A stretch of 64,000 nucleotides of DNA from Acheta domesticus (lineage: Eukaryota; Arthropoda; Insecta; Orthoptera; Gryllidae), in NCBI GenBank assembly GCA_031308135.1, contig JAHLJT010009436.1, positions 156,200,750-156,264,749 on the forward strand, given 5' to 3'. Positions 33,986-44,330 of this stretch are shown piece by piece; the stretch's first letter is position 1, and each line of letters starts with the position of its first letter. The notes under the pieces were generated by a model. It saw nothing but the letters and a program-made list of their open reading frames with translations, was not told the origin of the DNA and did not search any database. Both the position numbers and the translations under genes were made by a program.

Positions 33986-35450
33986 GAGCCATTCCACGTC
34001 AAATCGCACAAGAGTTGACACGACATTTTTAAATGTACGATATTTTTTTTCTGAAGTCTGGACACCAAAAAAAGAGACACATATTTTTTTATTTGCTTGA
34101 AAATTCATTATTTGTGTAGATATTGCTATATTAAATTTTGGAATTTACAGGTACTTCACAAAATACGATTAATTATATCTCATGTAAGTATCTCGTGTAA
34201 GTACATATATTATAATATGTACTGAATATAAAAAAATATGGTTTGAGTCATTTAATACTTTGAAATGTGTATTTTATTCCTCTGTAAATAAGTGTTTCAA
34301 AAAATATTTTTTTCATTTAAAAAAATGTGTTTTTTTCATTTAAAAAAATGTATTTTTTTCATTTAAAAAAATGTATTTTTTTTTCAAAAAAAGTAAAATT
34401 TCTATATAAACTCGATTAGATAAAAATTTGAAAAAATATAGGCGTGTTCCTTGTTCAATTTTCTATAAAATACAACAAGAAAAAAGTGGGCACTCCACAC
34501 ATACAGTTCTAAGAAAATAAATTGTAAGTACGAGGGCGCGCTCTGCCTACCCATGCACTAACGAATTGTGTTCGGCCAGTCTTTGATGCAAGTGCTGAAG
34601 AACATAAAAAAAGAATGACCGTCTGCCTGATAAGAGTTTCAAGAGTTATTAGTATTTCAGATGTTCACTCTGCCCCCAGAATGTATGACATTGTGTCATA
34701 CATATTTTTGTGGATAACATCGTGAGTGACTTGTGGGTTCATCTATGTTCTTACGGGTGAGAGCAAAACGAATTGAAATGCGAGCCATTCCACGTCAAAT
34801 CTCACTGGAATTGACACGACTATTTAAAAAAAGTAAATGACACGAATATATGGCATTCATCCAGGACATCAAAAAAGAGGCACGTGTTTCTTTATTTACC
34901 TGAAAATTGTTTATTTGTGTAGTTTGCCTGTATTAAATTTTTAAATTTACGCGTACTTTGCAAAATATGATTAATTGACGCTCTGAATGTAGTTAACATA
35001 AAAATTACTGGTTTGTTTCGTTTAATTTTTTGATATGTGTATTTTATTCATCTGTAAATTACTTTCTCAAAAAATAAATATTTCATTAAAAAATTGTAAT
35101 TATTTTTAAAAAACGAAAATTTCTTTATGAACTCTCTCGTATTAAAATTTGAAAAAAATAGGCATATTTCTTGTTCAATTTTCTACAAAAAAGAAAAAAG
35201 TGGGTACTCAACACGTATAAATAAAAAAATCAATTGTAATTATGGTATTCGGGCGCGTGGTTCCTGTCCCTGCACTAACGAATTGTGTTCGATCAGTCTT
35301 GGATACTAATGCCGACGAACAATAAAAAGAATGGCCTTCTGCCTGATTTGTGTTTCAAGAAACATTAGTAAATCTATGTTCACTCTTTCCCCAGAAGGGA
35401 TGGGTGACAGCAAAACGAATGCTTTACCTCGTGTCAGCGAAACGAATTTT
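33986..35450 (+). repeat. Imperfect tandem duplication of the transposon's left arm
   Basis: Unit 1 (33986-about 34780) and unit 2 (34785-about 35450) share the end sequence, then TTGACACGAC, AAAAAAGAG-CAC, TTCTTGTTCAATTTTCTA-like and CACTAACGAATTGTGTTCG blocks in the same order. A doubled terminus is unusual for a cut-and-paste element. Confidence 0.65.
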
Positions 35451-35639
35451 ACTGCGAGTCCCTTTGTGTCCTAGGGACGGGGTACCCTCCTGACCTTGCT
35501 CGTGAAGTACAATCACATTGACCACTTGTCAAGGGACATGGTAAAATTTTCTTAACATTAGTCGCAATACGCAATACTTATGAAGACAAGAGTGCTAGTG
35601 TTTGTTCTGTGAATCGTGTGTGCATTGTGCAACATGAGT

Positions 35640-36660
35640 GGCGATTAGCGTATGAGATAGATGTTTCAATCCATTTAAACTTTCTGATCACGATTTTTTA
35701 AAAAGAAAATCTCCAAGACGCGTAAACCACGATTTGCTGGTGAATTTACAGGAGTCATTAGATTAGCGAATTTGTGATTCATTTCGGGAAAAAGGGAATC
35801 GGCTTTCAAAACGGCCTTTTCTTAATGAAGATAACGTCGAGATCAGTGGCTTCCGTGGCATTAACGAAAGTAGCGGAACGTCCAGTGAAAAAAGTGGAAA
35901 TCAAGGAAGTGACAATTTAAGCTCTTCAGATAGTTCGTCAAGTGTCTACGAAATGAATGAAGAGAAGATAAACATTAGTTTAATTGCAATAGGAGAAATC
36001 CCCGAAAATAAAATAAAATTGGAACAAAATGGTATCCCCATGAGAAATTTTCGAAAGTACAAAGTGCCAACACAGATAATATTTTTCACATTGAAGATCC
36101 TTCGACGTCCATCGAAAAATCAGACAAAGATACTATTTAGTAACTTATCGATTACTTTCACTCGATGGCATGACGTTGAAAATTGAAATTTTGACAACTG
36201 TTGAAAGTTGGACATACAATAAAATTAAACGACTTTTGCAGCAACCGAACCCATGATAAAAGTGTGTAAAACGTTGGCTGAAGAAAATGGAATTTTGTTC
36301 AGAACTGAAGTAAATTCGGTAAGGCATTAAAATTGTGCATTGTGACGAAAGTTCAGGAATTCTATAGTACGCGAGTACTTGTATTTAAAGTGAGTTGTGA
36401 GGGACCAGAAAATTTCAAAATGTCAGTCAAAACCTGAATCAAGAATCCGTCATTTAATTATTTATAAATTATTTATAAATATATTAATATTATTTATATG
36501 TATATTAATACATATAAATATTATTATTTATAAATTCAATCATGAAGTTTCACCACCTCAAGAAGTACTTAAATTACTGCTTCATCCAAAGAAACCGACG
36601 ACCAGTAACGCGAAAAACGTGTCTATTGCAGCAATCTGGTTCGTAAAATATTAATATCTT
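35640..36660 (+). pseudogene. Decayed transposon-borne protein gene, family not named
   Basis: Plus-strand fragments in several frames read SGFRGINESSGTSSEKSGNQ; then an acidic Ser-rich stretch; SLIAIGEIPENKIKLEQNG; then TFTRWHDVE; then FAATEPMIKVCKTLAEENGI; then VQEFYS and KVSCEGPENF. This order resembles a transposon-associated protein of arthropods and cnidarians that has a long N-terminal acidic region, a helix-turn-helix-like KSW...KI...A...M...A segment and a KVQEFY block. Many stops interrupt it, and the catalytic half is missing or beyond recognition. It is the only coding remnant inside the 31-bp TIR element and was probably its DNA-binding or transposition protein. Confidence 0.4.
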
Positions 36661-37111
36661 TTAAAGTTACTGAGATCCCACTTTGATTTTTTCTGGACTT
36701 ATTATCAATACTCTAGTGCGTTTATAAATATTTTTTAAAAATTTTTAGCTCATCGAGTTTACAAAAATATTCAATTTTCAAAATTTCAGTTTTTGAAAAA
36801 AAATTGAAAATTCAAAAAATTAAATATGTTGCAAAATCTTAAAAATTAAACATGTTCTGAAGTTTCGAATGGAATTTGAACGGAATTTCTATAATTGGTG
36901 TATTCAAATGTACGATATTTTTAAGTTAGTGATGCGCGTCATTTTAGCAAATTTCATTATACAATATTTCCGAAAATAATAAATTTAGAAAAAAATAAAA
37001 ATACACGTGTTCACTTATTTGATCCATATAACAAATAGAAAAAATTAGAAAATAAATAAAAATATGAAGGTCAAATTTTGGTCTTTTTTGTGCGATTTGA
37101 CGTGGAATGGC

Positions 37112-37519
37112 TCATATGGGACACACAAGTACGTCGTTGGCCGGCACTGGTATCAGCACTCTGTGCTCCTCTAGCGGTGGCCGGACTAGACGCCCCCTTG
37201 CGTTTCGTGCAGGTCCTGGTACATACTTCCACCTCGCGGGGCAATGCGTGAATTTCGTGTAGTTCTTCCGAAGGTAGCGGCATTTCTGGATGTGTTGCCT
37301 ATCTGATGTCTCTGTCCCACATCCAAGGCCCTGTAATGATGACTGCCGCCTGTGCTTATTCCACACATGCTCCGTCATTGCCCTTGCCCTATCGCCCATG
37401 CTCTTCTTGAAGGGTAGTGGCGGGTAATCTTTTGGGCCGCATGGGCACATCATGTCGGGGGGCGCGGGTAGGTAAATTATAATTCTACCCATCTCGAGTT
37501 TTGGTTGGATGGTATCCAA
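37112..37519 (-). pseudogene. Cys/His-rich ORF (zinc-finger-like), cut by a transposon
   Basis: A minus-strand frame of 135 codons. It contains MMCPCG with a downstream EHVWNKHRR (C-x-C...H-x4-H), then LGCGTETSDRQHIQKCRYL (C...H-x3-C), a zinc-binding spacing reminiscent of the Cys/His fingers found in non-LTR retrotransposon proteins. The frame runs straight into the TIR of the neighbouring element, and its TGA stop lies within that TIR. The natural C-terminus is therefore lost. It follows the proline-rich ORF in a different frame. Function is unknown; nucleic-acid binding is an inference from the Cys/His pattern. Confidence 0.4.
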
Positions 37520-37536
37520 GATTGCAGGGGCGGGAT

Positions 37537-38805
37537 CTACGGTTCTTTGAGTGTTGGATGGGATTTGCCCCGGCTGGTGAGTGGTGCTTCCTGGACACTG
37601 GGGTGTTCCCTATGCTCTGTAGCTACAGGTGCGGTTTCTGCCGAGTGTATGGAGCTCAATCTGGTTGGCACACCTACCTGGGGATTTATCTCACCCGGGC
37701 TGGGCATCGGTGTAGAACCTCGTAGCGGGGTCGGAGGAGTGGCGTCCAATCTGTAGGGATCTATGTCTTCGGCTATTTTTGGAGTGCTGGGTGTGCTGAT
37801 ACGGCAGGACTCAAGCTTATCATTGTTCGGTGGAGTGGCACTGACATGGTTTCCTTTCATTACATCACCTGTCCCGGGCGAAGTGGGCGCAGCGGGGCTC
37901 GGGTTACCTATGTGTGGGTCGATGTAGATTACTTCGGGCGGCTGATCACTGGAAGCAGTGAGGTCAATGAGAGTGGGGGGGCTTTCCACTCCTCTTTCCT
38001 CACTGGCGGCCCAGTGCATTTGCGGGTTGCTATCTTTGGCCGAGGTCGGGCTAGTGGGGGTACTATAGTGCTCAGGCTTACACAGACGGATGCCTAATAA
38101 TTTGTTTGTAGTGGTGATGTCATTTTGGTCAAGCACGTTATCTGGTGGAGTTAGAAGAGGGTTCAGATATGGGGGGATGGCCGCTGTTTGCTGCGTTAGT
38201 ATGTTAATGTTGGGGTGGTTATCCCTGCTTATGATGTGTGTGTAGGTGGTGGTGATTTTACGCATATGCCCGGTTGGGGTTACAACAATAGGCCTTACCT
38301 CTACTGATCTTGTTGTTGACACTTTGAGGTTTTGGTTCATGGGGGGTACGATAATTGGTATTGGTGGTGATGGTGGGTCTGGGTCGTGGGTAGAGGTGGG
38401 GTCTCCGATGGGGTGGGTTTCTGGCGCGTATTTATGGCAGTACTCACCCGTCGGGCCATTTCCATCGACCATAGTCGCCGTCTCTTCCAACGTTGCTGTC
38501 CGCGTGGCGCTCTGACTGTCTCTGTTGTCGCCATCACACTTCACTGCTTCCCATGGCGGTGGTGGTGAACCACCGCTCCTGTGTTCCCCGTTTTGCGCTT
38601 GGTCATCTCCAGGCGAGGTGATGTCGGAGTCTTTCGGGCGGGCGGCAGGTATATCGCAGCCTCTGGACGCGTCTGCCTTTGGGCTTCTTTGTCCACGGGC
38701 CTCCTGAGATCTGCCGTTTTCTATCACGGTGCAGGGGGAGTTAATTACCTGAAACATGCCACTCGGGGAGGGGAGTGTGGCCTGTGGGATATGAGGTGTG
38801 TGCAT
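37537..38805 (-). CDS. Unrecognised proline/threonine-rich ORF (422 codons)
   Basis: A long minus-strand frame, rich in Pro, Thr, Ser and Asp, low in hydrophobics and predicted to be disordered. It contains repeated TPP/PTSP-type words and an acidic patch LIDLTASSDQPPEVIYIDPH. There is no signal peptide, membrane segment or enzyme motif. It overlaps the upstream basic ORF by 65 bp in another frame and is separated from the Cys/His-rich ORF by 17 bp. The three may be pieces of one frameshifted protein, such as ORF1 of a retrotransposon. The local DNA is GC-richer than the window average, and many shadow frames on the plus strand follow from that. I cannot assign a family. Confidence 0.4.
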   Translation of the reverse strand: MHTPHIPQATLPSPSGMFQVINSPCTVIENGRSQEARGQRSPKADASRGCDIPAARPKDSDITSPGDDQAQNGEHRSGGSPPPPWEAVKCDGDNRDSQSATRTATLEETATMVDGNGPTGEYCHKYAPETHPIGDPTSTHDPDPPSPPIPIIVPPMNQNLKVSTTRSVEVRPIVVTPTGHMRKITTTYTHIISRDNHPNINILTQQTAAIPPYLNPLLTPPDNVLDQNDITTTNKLLGIRLCKPEHYSTPTSPTSAKDSNPQMHWAASEERGVESPPTLIDLTASSDQPPEVIYIDPHIGNPSPAAPTSPGTGDVMKGNHVSATPPNNDKLESCRISTPSTPKIAEDIDPYRLDATPPTPLRGSTPMPSPGEINPQVGVPTRLSSIHSAETAPVATEHREHPSVQEAPLTSRGKSHPTLKEP

Positions 38806-39187
38806 ACGCCTTTGTTCTGACGCGCCGAATGTGTTTTCTGGTGCTGGCGGCGCGGTCTTTCAAAGTCTTTGAATTGGTCGCGATATGCTGTCGGGACTTG
38901 CATTTTAATCTCGTCCTGTTGCTAATTGCCCCACTTCCTGGCGTTGCGTTTTTACTGTGTTGTTTACCAGATTCTGCCACTGGGCTCGTAGGGATGTATG
39001 TTGCCCTCTCTTCCCTCGGCGGTGTTTGGACCGGACGGCGTACTTCTTCATCGCTTGAGTCAAACTGCAGGGGTTGCAGTTTCTTCTGTGTCTTCAGTGC
39101 TATTTTACTCTTTTTCTTTGTCCTTCTTGCGGCCTTGTTCTCTTTTGTTCTGTGTCTGAGAAGGGTAGCTTTTATGATGATGTCCAA
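38741..39187 (-). CDS. Unrecognised basic ORF upstream of the proline-rich ORF
   Basis: A 148-codon minus-strand frame starting at ATG 39187. It is strongly basic (ARRTKKKSKIALKTQKKLQP) with one acidic Ser-rich patch (FDSSDEE) and Thr/Pro-rich linkers. It overlaps the proline-rich ORF by 65 bp. It could be the N-terminal part of the same original protein. No known domain is visible. Confidence 0.35.
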   Translation of the reverse strand: MDIIIKATLLRHRTKENKAARRTKKKSKIALKTQKKLQPLQFDSSDEEVRRPVQTPPREERATYIPTSPVAESGKQHSKNATPGSGAISNRTRLKCKSRQHIATNSKTLKDRAASTRKHIRRVRTKAYAHTSYPTGHTPLPEWHVSGN

Positions 39188-40621
39188 GTCCGTGGAGTCA
39201 TCGCTGTGCTAGGTCTTCTCCGACTGATTATTCAGGATTGTGGTGCATTTCATTTTTATGTTTGTATGTTTGTCCTATTATCACTGTTGGAATTGTCTGG
39301 CGACAACACGGGGCTTCGGAGCGGCCGCAGCGCAGCCGGCTAACGAGCGTAGGGAGTGGGGGCGCGGCCCACGGCGGCGCGCTGCGGCGGGGGCGTGCAG
39401 AGGCTATGTGTGCATACTAGGGAAGTGTATCGATGAGCGCTTGATCGCATTGTCCCTCCACGTCGTTCGGTGCCATATACTGAGGAACCTTAAAATTTGG
39501 TTTAAATGCTGGGTATTCGATACCAGAGGCATTGGCTGACTTTCAAAAATTTTATTTATTCGCGGTGACTCTAATCTCCTACCTTTTAGTCGCGGGGTGC
39601 GCGCCATACCACTTGAAACGCCTTAGTATTAGTACTGTTGTCGATGCTATTTGTGATGACGTCCTGTGCAATAGCGAGGGTTTTGTTTTTGGCATTGGTA
39701 GTTGACACTACTTTGTTGCTGCCACTAGGATTGTATACATTTATATCTAACACGGAGGAGGCTCGCACAAGGTATTTTACGATTTGGGGTGCAAGGCTTT
39801 GCTGCTTGAGCTACTGGTGCGCATTACGCTCGTTGCTATTACAGGGGATGTTGAGAGCGTGATGCTGAGTGTGCGATTTAATTTTCTGTTTAATAATTAA
39901 CTTAATGCACTATATGATGCGACAGAGGTTATTGGGGAGGTTAATATTTATATATTTACATTAAATATCATTTACATAGTGCTTCTACCGCCAGCGCCAG
40001 TGCCTTGTCTGGTGCGTGGTGTACGAGGGCACAATTCTGTATACGAGGTTATTATGTTACGTCGTTATTATGTGTTATTCCACTTTTACCTATATGTATA
40101 AATCGGCTTTATTATCTAGTAATTGTACTATTCTACGTTGGGGTTAGAGTCATTTTCGCTGCCAACGCCCGTACCTTTTGGTGTCTGGCGCGTGGAGTCC
40201 TCAGACAACGTACTGGCTTGGTGTATTATGTTCCCTTCCGGGCTCACTCAGTTCCTGCGTTTGCCGCCGTAATGCACTTCGCCCCGATCTCGTGTGCACG
40301 GTGTCGGCGAAGCTTAGCGAGTTATGCTCGTTACCCGGTTCACCTAGTTCCTATTTTCCGCCGCGCCACGCTTCGCACTGGCACGTGCGCAACTGCCAGC
40401 GCGGCGCCTGCGCAAGGCTCCTGCGCGGGGGTGGGGGAGGCAGTGGTGACGCCGCGCTACAATGTCAGCGCTTGCCAAGATGGTAATCTTATCCTCGTAT
40501 CAGATACTTCCAAATCCAATATCACCAATAACACTTGTCCTAGTTTTGTGCCGAGGAGACGGATAACGTTGTGAAAGTGCCAGACAGGTATTTCGTTTGT
40601 GACGAAATTACATGATTCTAA
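39188..40621. other. Mixed region with two GC-rich patches, no gene recognised
   Basis: GC- and CpG-rich patches at 39300-39410 and 40160-40500 lie 5' of the minus-strand ORF cluster. They may be its leader or promoter region. The plus-strand 189-codon frame here looks like a by-product of base composition. Confidence 0.4.
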
Positions 40622-40641
40622 TTATTGCTTTTGGTGCATGT

Positions 40642-42160
40642 ATGTCGTCTACTAGAATTCAGTACAACGCTACGGCAAAGTCAGACGGGATGAATTGGAA
40701 TCAGATTCACGAAAAAGAGTATCCTGCTAGTTCAGCGAAGCGATGGGCCACGAATATCAGTTCAACTCTCGGATCGCCAACAGGAAGACTACGATTTAAA
40801 GCATTTCTTTATAGTAATAACCATCACGAGGGATTTCAACAAGTAGAATTGTGGGAAGTTTGTAGTAACACTTGTGATACAATGACGAGGTAATATTTTT
40901 TAAGTTTTCTCATACATGAAGTAACACAAAATAAAAAAAAGTTGGCAGACCCAAAGACTTGTACGTTTTTCTATGTATGTCAACGCGTTGAATCCGAATC
41001 CAAAGCCACAATTGCGCCACCTCCTTCCCGTATATTTTAATTCGCAAAAAACACACACAAAAAACAAAAAAGTTAAGTAAATTTTACGCTGGTGTTTCAC
41101 GTTGTTAAAAAAAATCGCTGTTTTCCGGCGCACGATTACATACCTTTCTTTTCCTACGAATTATTCGTAAAGCGAGAAAGTAAAAACTAGAAGGTAGTGG
41201 CGCAATTCTGGCTTCGGATTCAGCGCGTCGACATACATAAAGAAACATAGGTCAAGCCTTGGGTCTGACAACTTTTAGTTTCTGTGGAGTATAATGCTAC
41301 AAGACATCAAAATCTAACATTAGCATGAGTTTTCCGCGATAAAAACCTGGAGAGTGGTGGCGCAATTCTGGCTTCAGATTTGGATTCAGCCCATTGATAT
41401 ACTCTCTGAATCTGAATCAGTGAAATTGTCGCTGATTCAATCAGTAAGAGCCGAAGTTACTGATATCTTCAGTCGAAAAGTGTAGTTTCGCTGACAATCA
41501 GCGAATATGCGAACCTTTTCATAATGACCGCCAGCATTTCAATGGTCGTCAGTGGTAAAGTGCCGCGCCACCATCGCTCCCTGATCGTTTAGTCGTTCAC
41601 GTGCTGCTGTTGTGATCCAAACAGTGAAGTTTCACTTATTCTAAAAGTGCGCCAGATTTTCACTGATTTGTTCAGTTCAATTCACTGATTGTCAGTGGCA
41701 GGGTTATAACTGACACCATCAGTGAATAGTCACACTCAGTCAGTAGTTTTTCACTGATTCAGACTGAGAGAGTACATAGAGAAACATCTGTCTAGTCTGT
41801 GGGGCTGACAACTTTTGTTTTGTGTGCCTATTAACATAAAATTTTCTCCAATTTTATTCTATGTAATTAACCTTCATTAAAAATGACACATTCTGTTTTT
41901 TCAGTGAAACGATAATAAATGAAAAACAGGAAGTAATCAGACAAGCAGAAGAGAAAAATAGTAAGATCTCTGTTGGTTTACTGAAGAGATTACAATCTAG
42001 TGGAGAAGATAACACAGATACTGCTATTGAAGACGTCAAAGGTGCAATTAAAGAAGTTAAAAGTGTAACTGAAGATAATTTAGGAAATATATTCAATGAA
42101 TTTCAGAAAGACATTTTAAAAAGAATTCCAAAAAAGAAAAAAAAATGTACTATATTTTGA
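40642..42160 (+). CDS. Unrecognised two-exon gene, copy B (CaaX-like C-terminus)
   Basis: Predicted join of 40642-40889 and 41905-42160, giving 167 residues. The splice sites (AG|GTAATA and TTTTTTCAG) and junction phase are the same as in copy A. Exon 1 has a Trp-rich central segment (SDGMNWNQIHEKEYPASSAK; GFQQVELWEVC). Exon 2 is a charged, probably coiled helix, ending KRIPKKKKK followed by CTIF and TGA. A polybasic run plus C-a-a-F at the extreme C-terminus is the layout of prenylated, membrane-targeted proteins (Phe at X fits geranylgeranylation). The rest has no recognised domain. The intron carries a MITE. Copy A lost this ending through a 1-bp deletion, so B probably keeps the ancestral form. 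Confidence 0.45.
41402..41772. mobile_element. MITE inside the intron, copy B
   Basis: Same TA-flanked element as at 2825-3197 (TA at 41400-41401 and 41773-41774), 371 bp here. It is at the same intron position, so it was inherited through the segmental duplication. Confidence 0.75.
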
Positions 42161-43070
42161 GTTAACTGTAGTTGAGAAGATGCAATGATAAATGTAGTTA
42201 ATATGTAGTATGTCAACTTAAGCGAATGTTTTTGTGAATACTTTCTTGAACATCGGTTTGTATAGACACATGTTTAATATTAAAAATGTAATGATACTTA
42301 TCTATTTCGTTTATATTCCTATATATAGTTCCTTTATTTTCGATATATGGATATTAAGAAAGAAATATTATGACATGAGATGCAAAAAAATCGAATAGAC
42401 AACTCAGGTTTTCAGTAAAGAACATTTGTTACATTATGTAACTAGTGTTGCTACATGGTGGCACAAACTTTCCCGTATTAGTTTTCCATTTCCTTTGGTC
42501 ACGAATGTATTGCTGGAAATGTGATCGTTAAGAGTGTGAGAGATCGTTCGAAAAAATTACATTTGCGTATTTTTTAAAAAACAATCACCCCAAAATCAAC
42601 TTTAAGTCGTAATAAAAAGTGCAATTAGCACTATCCGTTCGAAAAGTCTCAAAAAACATTTCGAGCCGGGTTTGAGAAAATAGCATTTGAACATTTATAA
42701 AAACGCGCAGTTTTGAGCTAGTTTCAACAGAAAACGGTTGAGTTTTCGAGAAATTTTTCTTGAGATTCTTTAAACCACATGTACTCATAAATATAACTAG
42801 TGATGCTTACAGAATGGCACAGACTTTCCCGTATTAGTTTTCTATTTCCTCGGATCCGGGCTAGCAATTCAGAATTGCCACATACTTTTGCCAGCTGCCC
42901 AAACTACATTTTTTGACATTTTCTTACTTTGTCAGTTTCTCAATAGTAGAAAGGAAATATTATTTTAAAGATATTAAAGAACAGAAAAACCTTGTCCTAA
43001 ATCGCAATTTTCATCGAAAAAATTGGAGCCGTTTTTAAGAAAATCGCTGTCCATAGATACAGCTTTGGCG

Positions 43071-43181
43071 ATGCTGTCCATAGAAAAGAATTTCATCATG
43101 AATATTACAGATTTCAACAATAAAGTAATGAACCAATTTGCCGAAATGAAGGAAAGGAGAATGGATTTTCTTTTCGAGTGA
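43071..43181 (+). other. Small ORF, copy B
   Basis: Same 36-codon frame as 4493-4603 (core MNITDFNNKVMNQFAEMKER), again followed by GTAAG. It may be a terminal exon or a chance frame. Confidence 0.2.
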
Positions 43182-43286
43182 GGTAAGATTTAAATAATTT
43201 TTATTTTTTGTCTATTATTTAAAGTTCACTGTAAATAACTTGTGCCTAGAAACTTCTTTTATGATATTTCTTTATCCTGGGTTTAC

Positions 43287-43323
43287 TAGGGCTCGGACTT
43301 TTAGGTGCTAAAAATCGGGAAAT
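43287..43323 (+). mobile_element. Relic hAT-type end, copy B
   Basis: The same single TAGGGCTCGGACTTTTAGG end as at 4709 in copy A, with no partner end nearby. Confidence 0.4.
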
Positions 43324-43706
43324 ATTTATTGTTTGTGTTTTAAAAAGCAAAAATATGTCTGAAAGCGACTAATATATTTATTAACCCATATGGAAACCTG
43401 TTACAAAGATCGGGAGAAGTCTCGACGCGAAACGTGACACTTAGCTCTACATCACTCTGCATATTTTGTCAGTGCAATCTGAGGAAGTTTAGGAGCTGCT
43501 CATGTTGTGTGTGTGTGTGTTATCGCCATTGCCAAAAGTGTTAGAATGGCCCTCAGACGTTTTGACAGATCGTGAATCAGTATCGCTCTATTCATTCCCA
43601 GGAATTCGCAGAGTAATGTGTGACCAACCAGTGCTTTCCAAACTGACACGTCTTTCATTCTATATCAAAAATTCTTAAAGTATTAAACGTGAAAATACTC
43701 GAAATA

Positions 43707-44096
43707 TTAATTTATCCAATAAAATTGTTCGAAAATGTAATAGCATTTGTTTTGACGAAAATAATAATTTTTATGCAACTTAAAATATTTTTTGTTGATG
43801 TGCAATTCGGTATACAAAAACCATTTTGAGCTTCTTGAATTTCCATCGAACTTTAATCGCTCAAGATTTAAGGGGAAAATATGTTTTTTATCTAAAATTC
43901 CAAGCCCTAGATATGACGTACGTATGTCTGCAAAAACCGCCGCTGCTGTGAACAACACTAGCGCGAAAACCATACTAACGATTTCTACCAACATAGATAT
44001 TTCCAGGTCCATCTGGCCCCATTCGAGGCGCCGCGATTTTGAAAATCTTTCTTCAAAATTTGAGGGTTCTTTACATGAACCACCTGTTATTTTCAA
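43707..44096 (-). other. Minus-strand ORF with one membrane-like helix, copy B
   Basis: A 129-codon frame with a longer N-terminus than copy A (MKITGGSCKEPSNFEERFSK), then a hydrophobic segment (MVFALVLFTAAAVFADI) and a basic, aromatic C-terminal part. Differences from copy A are mostly amino-acid changing. The family is unknown and coding status doubtful. Confidence 0.25.
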
Positions 44097-44330
44097 AGAT
44101 GGCTCAAAATTTTTTCCTTAAATTTATTGTAAGAATAGAGTAAAATACACTTATTAAGGCGGCATAGGTCCGATATTCATGGTTAACTCTGAATTTTCGA
44201 AACTTGCAAAAGTTTGAATTTTTTTTCGGTGCCATCCTGCGAGTACAAAAGTGAAGGTAGAGTTTCTTTTCAAATAAAATTTGTCCTCCAAAGTGAGTTC
44301 TTTCTCCGAAGTCGTGTATACGTTTTTGAA

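Larger units (their letters stand above)
33981..37118. mobile_element. TIR DNA transposon with 31-bp perfect ends
   Basis: The left end starts CATATGAGCCATTCCACGTC (33981) and the last 31 bp (37088-37118) are its exact reverse complement. The target duplication is unclear because the CATATG edge is itself palindromic (TA or ATAT possible). The left 1.45 kb is an imperfect tandem duplication: 33986-34780 and 34785-35450 each begin GAGCCATTCCACGTCAAAT. A decayed protein gene lies at 35.6-36.6 kb. The element interrupts the minus-strand ORF cluster that continues beyond 37118. Confidence 0.75.
40622..44330. repeat. Segmental duplication, copy B (about 3.7 kb)
   Basis: Direct repeat of 2045-5775 with only scattered differences, including the intronic MITE, hAT-like end and minus-strand membrane ORF. 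At its right edge, just after TTTTTGAAAATTTTGTAAAACA, it passes directly into the large satellite array. Copy A continues into unrelated AT-rich sequence at the same point. Confidence 0.9.

Noticed and set aside
40005..40574. 189-codon plus-strand ORF
   Set aside because: Lies in GC-rich DNA opposite the leader of a minus-strand ORF cluster; residue pattern lacks domains and alternates hydrophobic and Arg/Ala runs typical of chance GC-rich frames.
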